Assembly (NCBI GenBank): GCA_902776765.1
Contig: CACYRP010000045.1
Coordinates: 1 to 39,241 of the forward strand
Length of the DNA: 39,241 bases
Origin: Fibrobacter succinogenes
GTDB lineage: Bacteria > Fibrobacterota > Fibrobacteria > Fibrobacterales > Fibrobacteraceae
Direction: 5' to 3'
How positions within the stretch are numbered: position 1 is the stretch's first letter; each line of letters begins with the position of its first letter. Under the pieces are notes generated by a model that was not told the origin of the DNA, searched no databases, and worked only from the letters and a program-made list of their open reading frames with translations. A program made the position numbers and the translations under genes. Positions 1-8,075 of the stretch are shown here, piece by piece.

Positions 1-1
1 T

Positions 2-376
2 ATTGCGAAGGCTATTCACAGAATTTTAGTGAACCGAGCGTCAGAAAAACTCATCAAGGATCAGGCTAACGATATGGTATGGACAGAAGAGGAATTGGAC
101 CATTTAGCTTTGCTGGAAGTCCGTGCCGAACAGAAAGGTCTTGAGAAAGGCTTAGAAAAAGGTCTTAAACAGGGCCATGAACAGGGACTTGAAAAAGGTC
201 GTGCCGAAGGTGAGGCAAAAGGCTTAGAAAAAGGTCTTGAACAGGGACGTATCGAAATGGCTCTCGATATGCTATCCAACAACGAACCTATTGAGAAAAT
301 TGTCAAGTATTCACATCTGCCCGAAAGCAAGATTCTTGAGCTAAAGGCTTCATCGTCAAACGATGCTATCAAGTAA
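2..376 (+). CDS. Rpn/PD-(D/E)XK nuclease family protein, C-terminal part (5' end outside window)
   Basis: The reading frame is open to the left edge, so this is the 3' end of a longer gene; the GTG at 29 is probably not the true start. What is visible is the helical C-terminal tail: a short segment with QANDMVW, then a long run of KGLEKG/EQGLEKGR repeats (about residues 35-75 of the visible part), then a terminal helix with PIEKIVKYSHLPESKI. This tail is typical of Rpn recombination-promoting nuclease / PD-(D/E)XK putative transposase proteins, which are abundant in Fibrobacter. The catalytic domain is not in the window. A decayed copy of the same segment lies at about 1971-2045, and a full-length relative on the other strand at 10491-11681. 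The family assignment rests on tail architecture only. Confidence 0.7.
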   Translation: MAKAIHRILVNRASEKLIKDQANDMVWTEEELDHLALLEVRAEQKGLEKGLEKGLKQGHEQGLEKGRAEGEAKGLEKGLEQGRIEMALDMLSNNEPIEKIVKYSHLPESKILELKASSSNDAIK

Positions 377-402
377 CAGCAAGCATGGGCCGTTATAAAA
401 AA

Positions 403-431
403 CTCCCGCATGATTCATCATCAGGCGGGAG
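403..431. terminator. Bidirectional Rho-independent terminator
   Basis: The 7-bp stem CTCCCGC/GCGGGAG (403-409 with 425-431) has further ATGAT/ATCAT pairing inside. On the minus strand it is followed directly by TTTTTT, which fits the end of the DUF6261-like gene. On the plus strand CTATTTTG follows, serving the Rpn gene ending at 376. Confidence 0.8.
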
Positions 432-460
432 CTATTTTGTATGAATTGTGTGGCTTAATG

Positions 461-1231
461 TTATGCGGCATTTTCCTCTTCCTTCGTTTCGGTGTGGAGC
501 TTGGCTACCGCGGTTTCTGACGTTACGGTAGTTTTACCCTTTCCCTTGCGAATTTTGAGCTGCACCTTTTTCTGGTCGATGTGGTTATTTATGGCCTTTA
601 TAAACTGCGTGCAGGCCTCGTCTTTGTTGACCGTAGCCTTGACGATGGCAAGTGCGGCAACCAGGTTGAAGGCTTCCATGCATTTTTCTCGATAGACTTT
701 GTTGACACCAGTTTCTTTTGCTGCAAGTTCTTTGTTGCGCGTCTGCACAGCGGCCAAGTATTCGGCTTGCTTGCGTTCAAGATTTTCGAGGTATGGCTTG
801 AATCCGCATTTGCTCAGGGTATCATTGCCGAAGTTCTTGAAGCCTGCTATAAGGTTCTCGTAAATACCGGTAGACTGGTCCTGATTAAGCTTGAGCGGGT
901 CCGCGTTTTCGGTAATGAGTTTCCAGAGCGCCAAGCCTATGGCCTGCATTTCGCTGTCGGGGAGAAGCTTGATGCTCTTCACGAAGTTCTTGCAGGCGGT
1001 GTAGGCAATGTTGCGTTCCTTGTCAAGGCGGGCCGCAATGCTTGCTGCACTTTCGTCAACGGAAACCTCAATCGAATTTGCAAATTCAGTCACGGCGGTA
1101 CGGTAAGTTTCGATAGACGGCAGAATTTCTTCTGCAGTGATGTTGGCTGTCAGTTCAACGAAATTCTTGTGGAGACCCAAAAATTCTTCGTTGCGTAATT
1201 CTTTGTAGTAGAGAGTGTTGATTTTCATCAT
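461..1231 (-). CDS. Conserved hypothetical protein, DUF6261-like
   Basis: A 256-residue soluble, mostly helical protein with no signal peptide or membrane segment. It begins MMKINTLYYKELRNEEFLG and ends in a charged tail (TKEEENAA). Length, the 'YYKELRNEEF' opening and the helical pattern resemble the DUF6261 family of Bacteroidetes and relatives, whose function is unknown; this match is from memory and should be treated as tentative. The start at 1231 is supported by GAGG eight bases upstream of ATG. The gene is alone on its strand, ends at the bidirectional terminator at 403-431, and is divergent from the 42-bp tandem repeat array that begins about 195 bp upstream. Base composition is ordinary for the genome, unlike the A/T-rich CRISPR locus. 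No biochemical role can be assigned. Confidence 0.75.
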   Translation of the reverse strand: MMKINTLYYKELRNEEFLGLHKNFVELTANITAEEILPSIETYRTAVTEFANSIEVSVDESAASIAARLDKERNIAYTACKNFVKSIKLLPDSEMQAIGLALWKLITENADPLKLNQDQSTGIYENLIAGFKNFGNDTLSKCGFKPYLENLERKQAEYLAAVQTRNKELAAKETGVNKVYREKCMEAFNLVAALAIVKATVNKDEACTQFIKAINNHIDQKKVQLKIRKGKGKTTVTSETAVAKLHTETKEEENAA

Positions 1232-1272
1232 TGTTTTATCCTCGTTCTAGAAGGTTGATGGTTTCTGTTTTT

Positions 1273-1295
1273 GAAAGGCTTTCCAACCGCCTTTC
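1273..1295. other. Short hairpin upstream of the DUF6261-like gene
   Basis: GAAAGGC (1273-1279) pairs with GCCTTTC (1289-1295) around a 9-base loop. It lies 42 bp upstream of the gene start and has no T-run on either side, so it is not an obvious terminator. It contains TTTCC, the same core seen in the neighbouring 42-bp repeats. It could be an operator or leader hairpin. Confidence 0.4.
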
Positions 1296-1425
1296 AATAA
1301 ATTAGATGTGCTGGTTGCATGCCTAGTTGCGTTACTTTTGTTTGATTTTGTACAAGTTTTGTCACGTTTGTGTAAAAATTCGTTTTATCTGTAAAAACTT
1401 GTTTGCGAAGTGCGTTTTCCAACGC

Positions 1426-1845
1426 GGGAAAGTACTTCGACAAAAGTTTAAGGGGTTTCCGAAAAATGGGAAAGTGCTTCAACAAAAGTTTAAGAGGTTT
1501 CCGAAAAATGGGAAAGTGCTCCTACAAAAGTTTGAGAGCTTTCCCAAAAGTGGGAAAGTACTTCTACAAAAGTTTAAGAGGTTTCCGAAAAATGGGAAAG
1601 TGCTCCTACAAAAGTTTAAGGGGTTTCCGAAAATTTGGAAAGCGCTTCAACAAAAGTTTAAGGGGTTTCCGAAAATTTGGAAAGTACTTCGACAAAAGTT
1701 TAAGGGGTTTCCGAAAAATGGGAAAGTGCTTCAACAAAAGTTTAAGGGGTTTCCGAAAAATGGGAAAGTGCTTCAACAAAAGTTTAAGGGGTTTCCGAAA
1801 AATGGGAAAGTGCTTCAACAAAAGTTTAAGAGTAATTTCCGAAGT
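1426..1845. repeat. Tandem array of 42-bp repeats (nine full units plus a partial tenth)
   Basis: Units begin at 1426, 1468, 1510, 1552, 1594, 1636, 1678, 1720, 1762 and 1804 with an exact 42-bp period. The tenth diverges after about 29 bp. Each unit begins GGGAAAGTGCTTCAAC, continues CAAAAGTTTAAGGGG and ends TTTCCGAAAAAT. TTTCC, a 7-base gap and GGAAA form an inverted repeat across each junction. Variation is clustered at the TGCTTCAA block, the AAGGGG block and the last three bases. Two plus-strand frames stay open through the array (14-residue periodic peptides), but both would start at TTG and the minus frame is broken by TAG in units 3 and 5. A non-coding or structural role, or decay of a repeat protein, is as likely as a real gene. 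Confidence 0.9.
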
Positions 1846-1890
1846 GATTACGAATGGGGTTAGCCGATTATTGAAAACATCCGTTCCGGT

Positions 1891-2045
1891 TTGATAAAAA
1901 TGCACTGTGAACAAATTATGAACGCCGAAGAGTGCTGGCATAACCTGCTCAAGCACGCTGGCAAAGCGGAAAAACCATCAAGGAGCAGGCTAACGATATG
2001 GTATAGGCGGAAGAAAAATGGAATCACATTGCTTTATGATGCACG
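1891..2045 (+). pseudogene. Decayed Rpn nuclease fragment
   Basis: From 1971 the translation reads KTIKEQANDMV-stop-AEEKWNHIAL, which parallels KLIKDQANDMVWTEEELDHLAL encoded near position 49. The tryptophan codon TGG has become TAG. Relative to the intact copy one T is missing near 1975, so the upstream part (EECWHNLLKHAGKAEK) is in another frame. Over about 38 bp the two copies differ at only a few positions. This is a partial, broken duplicate of the gene at the left edge. A run of nine G at 2056-2064 follows the remnant. Confidence 0.75.
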
Positions 2046-2086
2046 GCTCGATGATGGGGGGGGGATTTTATCAGAAAATTTAGGGT

Positions 2087-2116
2087 AAAAAAGAGGACGA
2101 TGCTTTCGCACCGCCC
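2087..2116 (-). terminator. tracrRNA terminator
   Basis: On the minus strand GGGCGGTGC (2116-2108) pairs with GCATCGTCC (2103-2095) around a GAAA loop: nine pairs including two G-U. TCTTTTTT follows (to 2087). It doubles as the 3' hairpin of the tracrRNA. Confidence 0.88.
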
Positions 2117-2167
2117 TAAATGTTTTCACAACGGAATAATCCTTATTGTGAATTGCTTTCAGATTAT
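2087..2167 (-). ncRNA. tracrRNA of the type II-C CRISPR-Cas system
   Basis: Read on the minus strand, 2165 down to 2146 is AATCTGAAAGCAATTCACAA, a perfect 20-base complement of the first part of the CRISPR repeat as read on the minus strand (bases 2-21 of GTTGTGAATTGC...). It is followed by TAAGGATTATTCC, resembling the AAUAAGG element after the anti-repeat in other II-C tracrRNAs, and then by a strong terminator hairpin with a GAAA tetraloop and T-run. About 80 nt results if transcription starts near 2167. The RNA would pair with pre-crRNA for RNase III processing and load Cas9. It is transcribed away from cas9. The 5' end is inferred from a -10-like box at 2174-2179. Confidence 0.9.
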
Positions 2168-2173
2168 GCAAAT

Positions 2174-2179
2174 AATATA
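2174..2179 (-). promoter_or_regulatory. Candidate -10 box of the tracrRNA promoter
   Basis: TATATT on the minus strand, placed so that transcription would start about 7 bases on, just before the anti-repeat. A CATAAT closer in (2164-2169) is the alternative but would shorten the anti-repeat. No convincing -35 box is visible. Confidence 0.45.
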
Positions 2180-2242
2180 GTTAAAGTTTTTTGTTTTGGA
2201 ACTGTTTTTTATGAAAAAATGAAAATAGTCAAAAAAAATTGC

Positions 2243-2263
2243 AAATGTCACTATATGACATTT
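2243..2263. promoter_or_regulatory. Operator-like palindrome upstream of cas9
   Basis: AAATGTCA-CTATA-TGACATTT is a perfect 8-bp inverted repeat around a 5-bp centre. It abuts the -35 box of the proposed cas9 promoter and lies between the divergent tracrRNA and cas9 promoters. Symmetry and position are those of a dimeric regulator site; the protein is unknown. Confidence 0.55.
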
Positions 2264-2291
2264 TGAGAATCTATATTTATAAATTTATACT
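2263..2291 (+). promoter_or_regulatory. Proposed promoter of the cas9-cas1-cas2 operon
   Basis: TTGAGA (2263-2268) and TATACT (2286-2291) are separated by 17 bp. Transcription would start near 2298, giving a roughly 110-nt A/T-rich leader before the cas9 ATG at 2410. Confidence 0.6.
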
Positions 2292-2409
2292 GTTTCTTTG
2301 TTTTATGTAAATTTGCCGTTTTTGTTGAAATTTTGCGGTTTTTTCAGCCTTTTTTGCTCGAAAAAAGTTACTTTAATTGCTGTAAAATTTTTTGAAAAAA
2401 GGTTTATTC

Positions 2410-5400
2410 ATGAAAAAAATTCTTGGTTTGGACTTGGGAACCAACTCGATCGGTTGGGCTGTGGTGAATGCGGATGAAAACGGCAATCCCGTAAAAATAG
2501 AAGGTATGGGAAGTCGAATTATACCCATGGGCAGCGATAAAATCGATTACGAAAAGGGAGTCTCTATTACCAAAAATGCTGATCGTAGAGCAAAGCGTTG
2601 CGCTAGACGTATGGGAAAACGCTATAAAATGAGACGCAACAAACTCCTTTTCATTTTAAATGAATTAGGTATGTTGCCAGACCAATTCCAATTCAAGGAT
2701 GGATTTCCCGAAGCGAAGCATTTGCAAACTTTAGAATTATTGCCAATTCGTAAGCATACATTGCAATTGGATTCTTTGCAACATTATGAACTAAGAGCCA
2801 AAGCTTTAAATGAAAAAATTGAACTAAAAGAATTAGGCAGCATCTTATACCAATACAATCGCCTAAGAGGCTATGCAGGTGGTGGAGATGATGAAACAGA
2901 AAAAAAGAATGTCACAAAGGATGACGATCAAGAAGATTTGAAAAAATATGAGACACGTGTCCAAAAATATATAATTAAAGAAGTTGAAAAATCAGAACTA
3001 ACATTCAAAGCTAAGGGCGGCAAAGACAAAGGAAAGGAGCTTCCTGTATACAATATTACGGTCTTAGAGGATGACAACGAAATAATTGGAACAACACAAC
3101 TTCAAAATCTAGAAGAGAAAATTGGACAAGAAATTGAACTTGAAATAAGAATTAAACGAACAAAAAAATCAACGACCATCACATTTGCTCTTCCTCAAAA
3201 AACTAATTGGCGAAAGCAAATGGAAGAGACAGAAAAGACTTTAAAAGAAAAAGGCTTTTTCCCATGTCAGTTATTTGTGGAAGATTTAAGAAAAAATAAA
3301 TGGACGAAAATCAGGAACAGGGTTATTCTTCGCCAACAATATATAAAGGAATTTAACGCCGTTTGGGAACAACAAGCAAAATTCTATCCTTTTTTAAACA
3401 ATTGTTCTCAAGAAACCCTTGAACATATCCTCAACTACATTTTCCCTGGGGAAAAAGAAACTCAAGAACAGTTACGTAAAGATGGTTTGAAAAATGGTTT
3501 AAAATACATCATAGAGAAACAGGTTATTTATTATCAAAGACCTTTAAAATCTCAGTCCGATAATATTGGAAAATGTCAATTTGAAAAAGAAGAACAGGTT
3601 GTTCCCGTTTCGCATCCGCTTTTTCAAGAATTTAGATGCTGGGATCAGATCAACCGTCTTTACATCACTTCAAAAGAAAGTGTCTGGAGTGAAAAAAAGA
3701 AAAGAGACATTCTGCAATATAAGAACCGTTATCTTACTGATGAAGAAAAAATTACAATTTACAATAAGCTACAGTCTCAAAAACAAGCTGGATTTTATGA
3801 TGTTGCCAAGATTGTAAAACTAAAAAATGACAATACTGAATATTTAAATGGTTTAAATGTAAAAGCAAAACTTAAGGGGTGTGATACAGCGATTTCCATC
3901 CAAAAGATTCTCGGCGCATCAGGCATTCAAAATGCAAATATAGAGGCTATTTGGCAAGCTATCTATGACAATGTTCATGAAGGCAGTGAATACGATCCAA
4001 GTAGCAAACGTGTTCAATCTATAGTTTCTGCATTACCTGAAAAAAATGAAGATGAATCACGTTTAGATATCGCTTTAAAACTTGCCCAGACTATAAAATT
4101 TCCGAGAAAATATGCAAGTCTTTCAAAGAAGGCCATTGAAAATATTTTGCCTTTGATGCGATTGAATCCACAACCACAAGAAATACCTGATATTGTCAGG
4201 TATAATTTTAGCCAAATTCAACATTTGTTGGAAACGGGAGAAGCCATTGAGGATTATCTACTTAACGATTATATTATTGAATTTGTAGAAAATAATCCAA
4301 ACGCACTTGAAAAAGGCGGTTTGATGTACGCCTTTGCGGCATCATTGGTATATGGCAGACATACAAAAGAAAATGTTAAACCTCAGATTACAAACTATCA
4401 TGACATAAAATATGATCGTGAAAGAGAGAAAAATCTAAGAAATCCGATAGTTAGCCAAATTGCAAACGAGACCATGCAAGTCGTCAAAGCTGTTTGGAAA
4501 AAATATCAATTGAATCCTGACGAACTAGAAATTCGTGTTGAACTAGCTAGAGATTTGAAAAACAGTGCTCAAGAAAGAGACAAAATCTATAAATCACAAA
4601 TAAAGAACCGAAAAATCAACGAAAATATCAAGAAACGACTTATTGAATTAAATCAAGAAGTCAATGAAAGAAATATTGAATTGTTCAAGATTTGGAGTCG
4701 ACAAGAAATTCCATTAGATAAAAATGGAAATTCTCGTCCAAAATTTAAAAATGAGAATGCCCCAACACAAGATGAAATCGAGAAAATGAAACTATGGGAA
4801 AATCAACAATTCATTTCCCCATACACGTTAAAACCGATTCCTCTTTCTAAATTATTTGACGATCGGTTATATGACATAGACCACATTATTCCTAAATCAC
4901 GCTATTTTGACGATTCACTAACAAATAAAGTCGTTTGCGAAACAAATATAAACGAAGAAAAAGGTAATAGAACAGCGTGGGAATATATGTCTCAACAAAA
5001 TTCATCATTAGGTATATGCAGCCTTGATGAATATTTGAATCATATCAACAAGAATTTCTTTGGCCAAAAGAAACGAAATCTTCTAGCTGAAAAAATTCCT
5101 TCCAATCCAGTCAATCGTCAGCTTAAAGATACACAATTCATATCTGTAGCGATAAAAGATGAATTGGCAAAAATCGTTGGCAGCGACAATGTAAAAACGA
5201 CTACTGGCGGCGTTACTGATTATCTAAGAAGTCATTGGGGGCTGAAGAAACTCTTTATGAATCTGACGGAATCCAGATTCAAACAAATGGAATTGTGGAA
5301 TCTAGACGAAAACGGCAACCCTAAAGAATCTTGGATTACCAAAGGTTTTGATAAAAAAAGAAATAGAAACATTTATGAGATAAAAGGATGGAGTAAACGA

Positions 5401-6741
5401 TACGACCATAGGCATCACGCCATAGACGCCCTTGTTGTCGCTTTAAGCGACAGTAAATTCATCCATCGCCTGAATGACTTGAACAAACATTTCCAAGTTG
5501 AATTAAGCAAACACAAAAACGAATTTACGTATGACGATGAAGAATCCTTAGAAGAAGCATTTTTCAAACTTAGTAAGGAAAAACGTGATGCGATCATGAA
5601 GGAAATGGAAAGTTCTCGAAGATTCAAATCACCAATTGATGATTTAATTCCTGAAGCCAAAGAATTCCTTGAAACAATGATTGTTTCTCAGAAGCCCAAA
5701 GATAAATTAGCCATAACAGAAAATCAAGAAGGGAAAAAACAACTTAAAATTCGTGCAGCATTACACCAAGAAACCTATTATGGAAAAACAAATAATAGGG
5801 ACACAAAAACGGTAAGCATCTCTTTATTAAAAGTAAAAGACATTCCACAGATTATAGATTCTGTTTTACGAGAAGAAATAGAAAAACATCGCAAAAAACA
5901 TGCCAAAGACACTATGAAGGAAGCTTTTTCTGGGGAAAACCTCATTGAATTTAATGAATCTCGTCACCAAACTAAAAATCCAATTGCACTTAAGCCTCCA
6001 GTATACAAGGTTAAACTTTGGTATAGCAAAAAAGAAGGTGAAGACAGCGGTTTACAGCAACTCTATTCAGACAGACCTAAACAGAGCGTACTCACAGGTG
6101 ACAATTACATGTTTATTGTTATGGAGAAAAATGGAAAGAGAATATTTGATATCGCTCCCTTATACGATTCTGTCGAATTTGCAAAAGAATTAATAAAGGC
6201 TAAGCCCACAGATATCGAAGAATCAAAGAGATTAATTTGTGAAAAAATCCGTGTAGAAAACAAGGAAAAACTTGATAGGACTCTTTTTTATCTTCAGCAA
6301 AATGACTTAGTATATATGCCTAAAACAAAAGACGACATTCTTGGACTTGATGCCGAAAAACTAAAAAAATGGTTCAAAAACAATGAGAATAAAAAGGAAT
6401 TCGCACAAAGGATATATAAAGTTGTAAAATTCACTGGGAAAGATTGTTTCTTCATACCAAACAACTATGCTAAGGAAATAAGCATAGCAAAAGATTTGTC
6501 TGATGCGGATATATCTGAGTTGAAAAATAAATATGCAGAAACAAAAATTCCCAAGCAAGAACTAAACTATGAAGAATTTAGTTCTTTCGGAAACTGTGTC
6601 AAATACGTTCCAGACGAAAGATTTATAAGAAATATCATTGACAAAAAAAATCCAAAACCTCCTAAAATTCAAGACTTCTGCATTAAAATAAAAACAGACT
6701 GGCTTGGTAATATAATCGAATTTAACGGATTACGATTATGA
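2410..6741 (+). CDS. cas9: Cas9 endonuclease, type II-C
   Basis: RNA-guided DNA endonuclease of 1443 residues. RuvC-I is at the N-terminus (LGLDLGTNSIGWAV, D8), followed by the arginine-rich bridge helix (DRRAKRCARRMGKRYKMRR, about 60-78). RuvC-II is IRVELAR with E711; the HNH domain has YDIDHIIPKS with H825 and N848; RuvC-III is HHAIDA with H1002, H1003 and D1006. All catalytic residues expected from SpCas9 are present. ATG at 2410 is preferred over an in-frame TTG at 2392 because AAAAGG lies about 8 bases before it. It is longer than compact II-C Cas9s, with about 120 charged residues inserted after RGYAGG (about 158-277). It is first in an operon, its stop overlapping cas1 by four bases. 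The gene is visibly A/T-rich compared with chromosomal neighbours, which suggests horizontal transfer. Confidence 0.97.
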   Translation: MKKILGLDLGTNSIGWAVVNADENGNPVKIEGMGSRIIPMGSDKIDYEKGVSITKNADRRAKRCARRMGKRYKMRRNKLLFILNELGMLPDQFQFKDGFPEAKHLQTLELLPIRKHTLQLDSLQHYELRAKALNEKIELKELGSILYQYNRLRGYAGGGDDETEKKNVTKDDDQEDLKKYETRVQKYIIKEVEKSELTFKAKGGKDKGKELPVYNITVLEDDNEIIGTTQLQNLEEKIGQEIELEIRIKRTKKSTTITFALPQKTNWRKQMEETEKTLKEKGFFPCQLFVEDLRKNKWTKIRNRVILRQQYIKEFNAVWEQQAKFYPFLNNCSQETLEHILNYIFPGEKETQEQLRKDGLKNGLKYIIEKQVIYYQRPLKSQSDNIGKCQFEKEEQVVPVSHPLFQEFRCWDQINRLYITSKESVWSEKKKRDILQYKNRYLTDEEKITIYNKLQSQKQAGFYDVAKIVKLKNDNTEYLNGLNVKAKLKGCDTAISIQKILGASGIQNANIEAIWQAIYDNVHEGSEYDPSSKRVQSIVSALPEKNEDESRLDIALKLAQTIKFPRKYASLSKKAIENILPLMRLNPQPQEIPDIVRYNFSQIQHLLETGEAIEDYLLNDYIIEFVENNPNALEKGGLMYAFAASLVYGRHTKENVKPQITNYHDIKYDREREKNLRNPIVSQIANETMQVVKAVWKKYQLNPDELEIRVELARDLKNSAQERDKIYKSQIKNRKINENIKKRLIELNQEVNERNIELFKIWSRQEIPLDKNGNSRPKFKNENAPTQDEIEKMKLWENQQFISPYTLKPIPLSKLFDDRLYDIDHIIPKSRYFDDSLTNKVVCETNINEEKGNRTAWEYMSQQNSSLGICSLDEYLNHINKNFFGQKKRNLLAEKIPSNPVNRQLKDTQFISVAIKDELAKIVGSDNVKTTTGGVTDYLRSHWGLKKLFMNLTESRFKQMELWNLDENGNPKESWITKGFDKKRNRNIYEIKGWSKRYDHRHHAIDALVVALSDSKFIHRLNDLNKHFQVELSKHKNEFTYDDEESLEEAFFKLSKEKRDAIMKEMESSRRFKSPIDDLIPEAKEFLETMIVSQKPKDKLAITENQEGKKQLKIRAALHQETYYGKTNNRDTKTVSISLLKVKDIPQIIDSVLREEIEKHRKKHAKDTMKEAFSGENLIEFNESRHQTKNPIALKPPVYKVKLWYSKKEGEDSGLQQLYSDRPKQSVLTGDNYMFIVMEKNGKRIFDIAPLYDSVEFAKELIKAKPTDIEESKRLICEKIRVENKEKLDRTLFYLQQNDLVYMPKTKDDILGLDAEKLKKWFKNNENKKEFAQRIYKVVKFTGKDCFFIPNNYAKEISIAKDLSDADISELKNKYAETKIPKQELNYEEFSSFGNCVKYVPDERFIRNIIDKKNPKPPKIQDFCIKIKTDWLGNIIEFNGLRL

Positions 6742-7634
6742 TTAAACGGACACTGTATTTTGGGAATCAGGCTTATTTAAGCCTGAAGGACAACCAGCTT
6801 ATCGTTAAGAAGCGTGATGACGAAATCGTCACCGCTGCTATTGAAGACATCGCCTACATTGTTCTTGATTCTCCCCAAATTACAGTGACCAATGCCTTGC
6901 TTGGGGCTTTGTTAGAAAATAACTGCGCGATAATCAACTGCGATAAAACTCATTTGCCTTCAGGATTGTTGCTTCCGCTTTCTGGAAACACATTGCAAAG
7001 CGAACGGTTCCAAGCGCAAATAGAAGCGTCGTTACCTTTGAAAAAGCAATTGTGGCAACAGACTGTTCAACAAAAAATTTTGAACCAGGCCGCAATTTTG
7101 AAAGGTGCAAGAAATGCAGAAATTGGCAATATGACTGCTTGGGCAAATTCTGTGCGAAGTGGAGATGTTGATAACCGAGAAGCTGTTGCCGCTGCATACT
7201 ATTGGAAAGAAATTTTCCCTGACATTCCCGATTTCGTCCGAGACCGAAACGGGATTCCTCCCAACAACATGTTGAACTACGGATACGCTATATTGCGTGG
7301 CGTTGTTGCAAGAGCTTTAGTTTCAAGTGGACTTTTACCGACTTTGGGAATACACCATCATAATCGTTATAACGCCTATTGTTTGGCTGATGATATTATG
7401 GAGCCTTATCGTCCTGTTGTGGATAAATTAGTTTTAGAAATTTTAGCGGAATTAGAAGAGTATCCTACAGATCTTTCTACCGAAATAAAAGCAAAGCTTT
7501 TAAGTATTCCTGTACTAGATTGTGTTATAGATGGAAATCGAAGTCCGTTGATGAATGCCGTTTCAACGACTACGGCTTCGCTTGCCAAGTGCTATTTAGG
7601 AACGACAAGGAAATTGCTCTATCCGGAGGTGTAG
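6738..7634 (+). CDS. cas1: Cas1 integrase, type II
   Basis: CRISPR adaptation integrase of 298 residues, the usual length for type II Cas1. It opens IKRTLYFGNQAYLSLKDNQL. The expected metal ligands are in place: E148 in NREAVAAAYYW, H206 in GIHHHNRYN and E222 in DDIMEPYRPV. With Cas2 it captures prespacers and inserts them at the leader-side repeat. The start codon overlaps the cas9 stop (ATGA), implying translational coupling. Two bases are shared with no independent promoter space, so it is expressed with cas9. Nothing is missing or truncated. Confidence 0.96.
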   Translation: MIKRTLYFGNQAYLSLKDNQLIVKKRDDEIVTAAIEDIAYIVLDSPQITVTNALLGALLENNCAIINCDKTHLPSGLLLPLSGNTLQSERFQAQIEASLPLKKQLWQQTVQQKILNQAAILKGARNAEIGNMTAWANSVRSGDVDNREAVAAAYYWKEIFPDIPDFVRDRNGIPPNNMLNYGYAILRGVVARALVSSGLLPTLGIHHHNRYNAYCLADDIMEPYRPVVDKLVLEILAELEEYPTDLSTEIKAKLLSIPVLDCVIDGNRSPLMNAVSTTTASLAKCYLGTTRKLLYPEV

Positions 7635-7635
7635 G

Positions 7636-7971
7636 ATGGATCGATTTAGCGAGTACAGAATTATGTGGATCATGTGTTTCTTTGATTTGCCGACGGAAAC
7701 TAAAATTGAGCGGCAAAGGCACAGCGAGTTTCGCAAAAATCTGTTAAAAGACGGGTTTTCAAGATTCCAATTGTCCATATACATTCGGCATTGCGCTTCT
7801 GTGGAAAATGCGGAAGTTCATATTGCTCGTGTAAAGAGCTTTATGCCGCCAGATGGCTCGGTCAGTATTCTTTGTATTACGGATAAACAATTTGGAAAAA
7901 TTCAGGTTTTTTATGGTCGTAAGGAAAAGCCAAAGCCTAAATCAACGGGGCAATTAGAGCTTTTTTTGTAG
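7636..7971 (+). CDS. cas2: Cas2, CRISPR adaptation protein
   Basis: Small ferredoxin-fold protein of 111 residues that bridges two Cas1 dimers during spacer integration. It begins MDRFSEYRIMWIMCFFDLPTE; the conserved acidic residue is in FFDLPT (D17). The C-terminus STGQLELFL is typical of type II Cas2. It starts one base after the cas1 stop, with GGAGG six bases upstream. It is the last gene of the operon: a strong bidirectional hairpin begins 13 bp after the stop. No csn2 or cas4 follows, which makes the locus type II-C. Confidence 0.95.
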   Translation: MDRFSEYRIMWIMCFFDLPTETKIERQRHSEFRKNLLKDGFSRFQLSIYIRHCASVENAEVHIARVKSFMPPDGSVSILCITDKQFGKIQVFYGRKEKPKPKSTGQLELFL

Positions 7972-7984
7972 AAAAAGTGGCTCC

Positions 7985-8028
7985 CCAAAAGAAAAAATCG
8001 GCGTTTTAAAGCCGATTTTTTCTTTTGG
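7985..8028. terminator. Bidirectional terminator between cas2 and the CRISPR array
   Basis: CCAAAAGAAAAAATCGGC (7985-8002) pairs perfectly over 18 bp with 8011-8028 around an 8-base loop. The arms give a T-rich 3' side in both directions, so it can end the cas mRNA on the plus strand and leftward array transcripts on the minus strand. Confidence 0.9.
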
Positions 8029-8075
8029 CAATATCAAGCCTAACTCGTTTATAGCTGTATAGTTACAACACATCA

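Noticed and set aside
1426..1845. Retron, diversity-generating element or second CRISPR array
   Set aside because: No reverse transcriptase is nearby and units are continuous with no unique spacers.
1327..1894. Periodic FPKNGKVLQQKFKG-type proteins from the 42-bp array
   Set aside because: Two frames are open only because 42 is divisible by three; both start at TTG without a Shine-Dalgarno sequence. Not called as genes, though not fully excluded.
2056..2064. Run of nine G as a phase-variation switch
   Set aside because: It lies beyond the stop codons of a broken Rpn fragment, with no intact gene in reach to switch.
2392..2409. TTG start for cas9 six codons upstream
   Set aside because: ATG at 2410 has the ribosome binding site and gives the standard N-terminus just before RuvC-I.
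7972..8075. A fourth cas gene (csn2 or cas4) after cas2
   Set aside because: Only a terminator and 47 bp lie between cas2 and the first repeat; nothing codes for such a protein anywhere in the locus.
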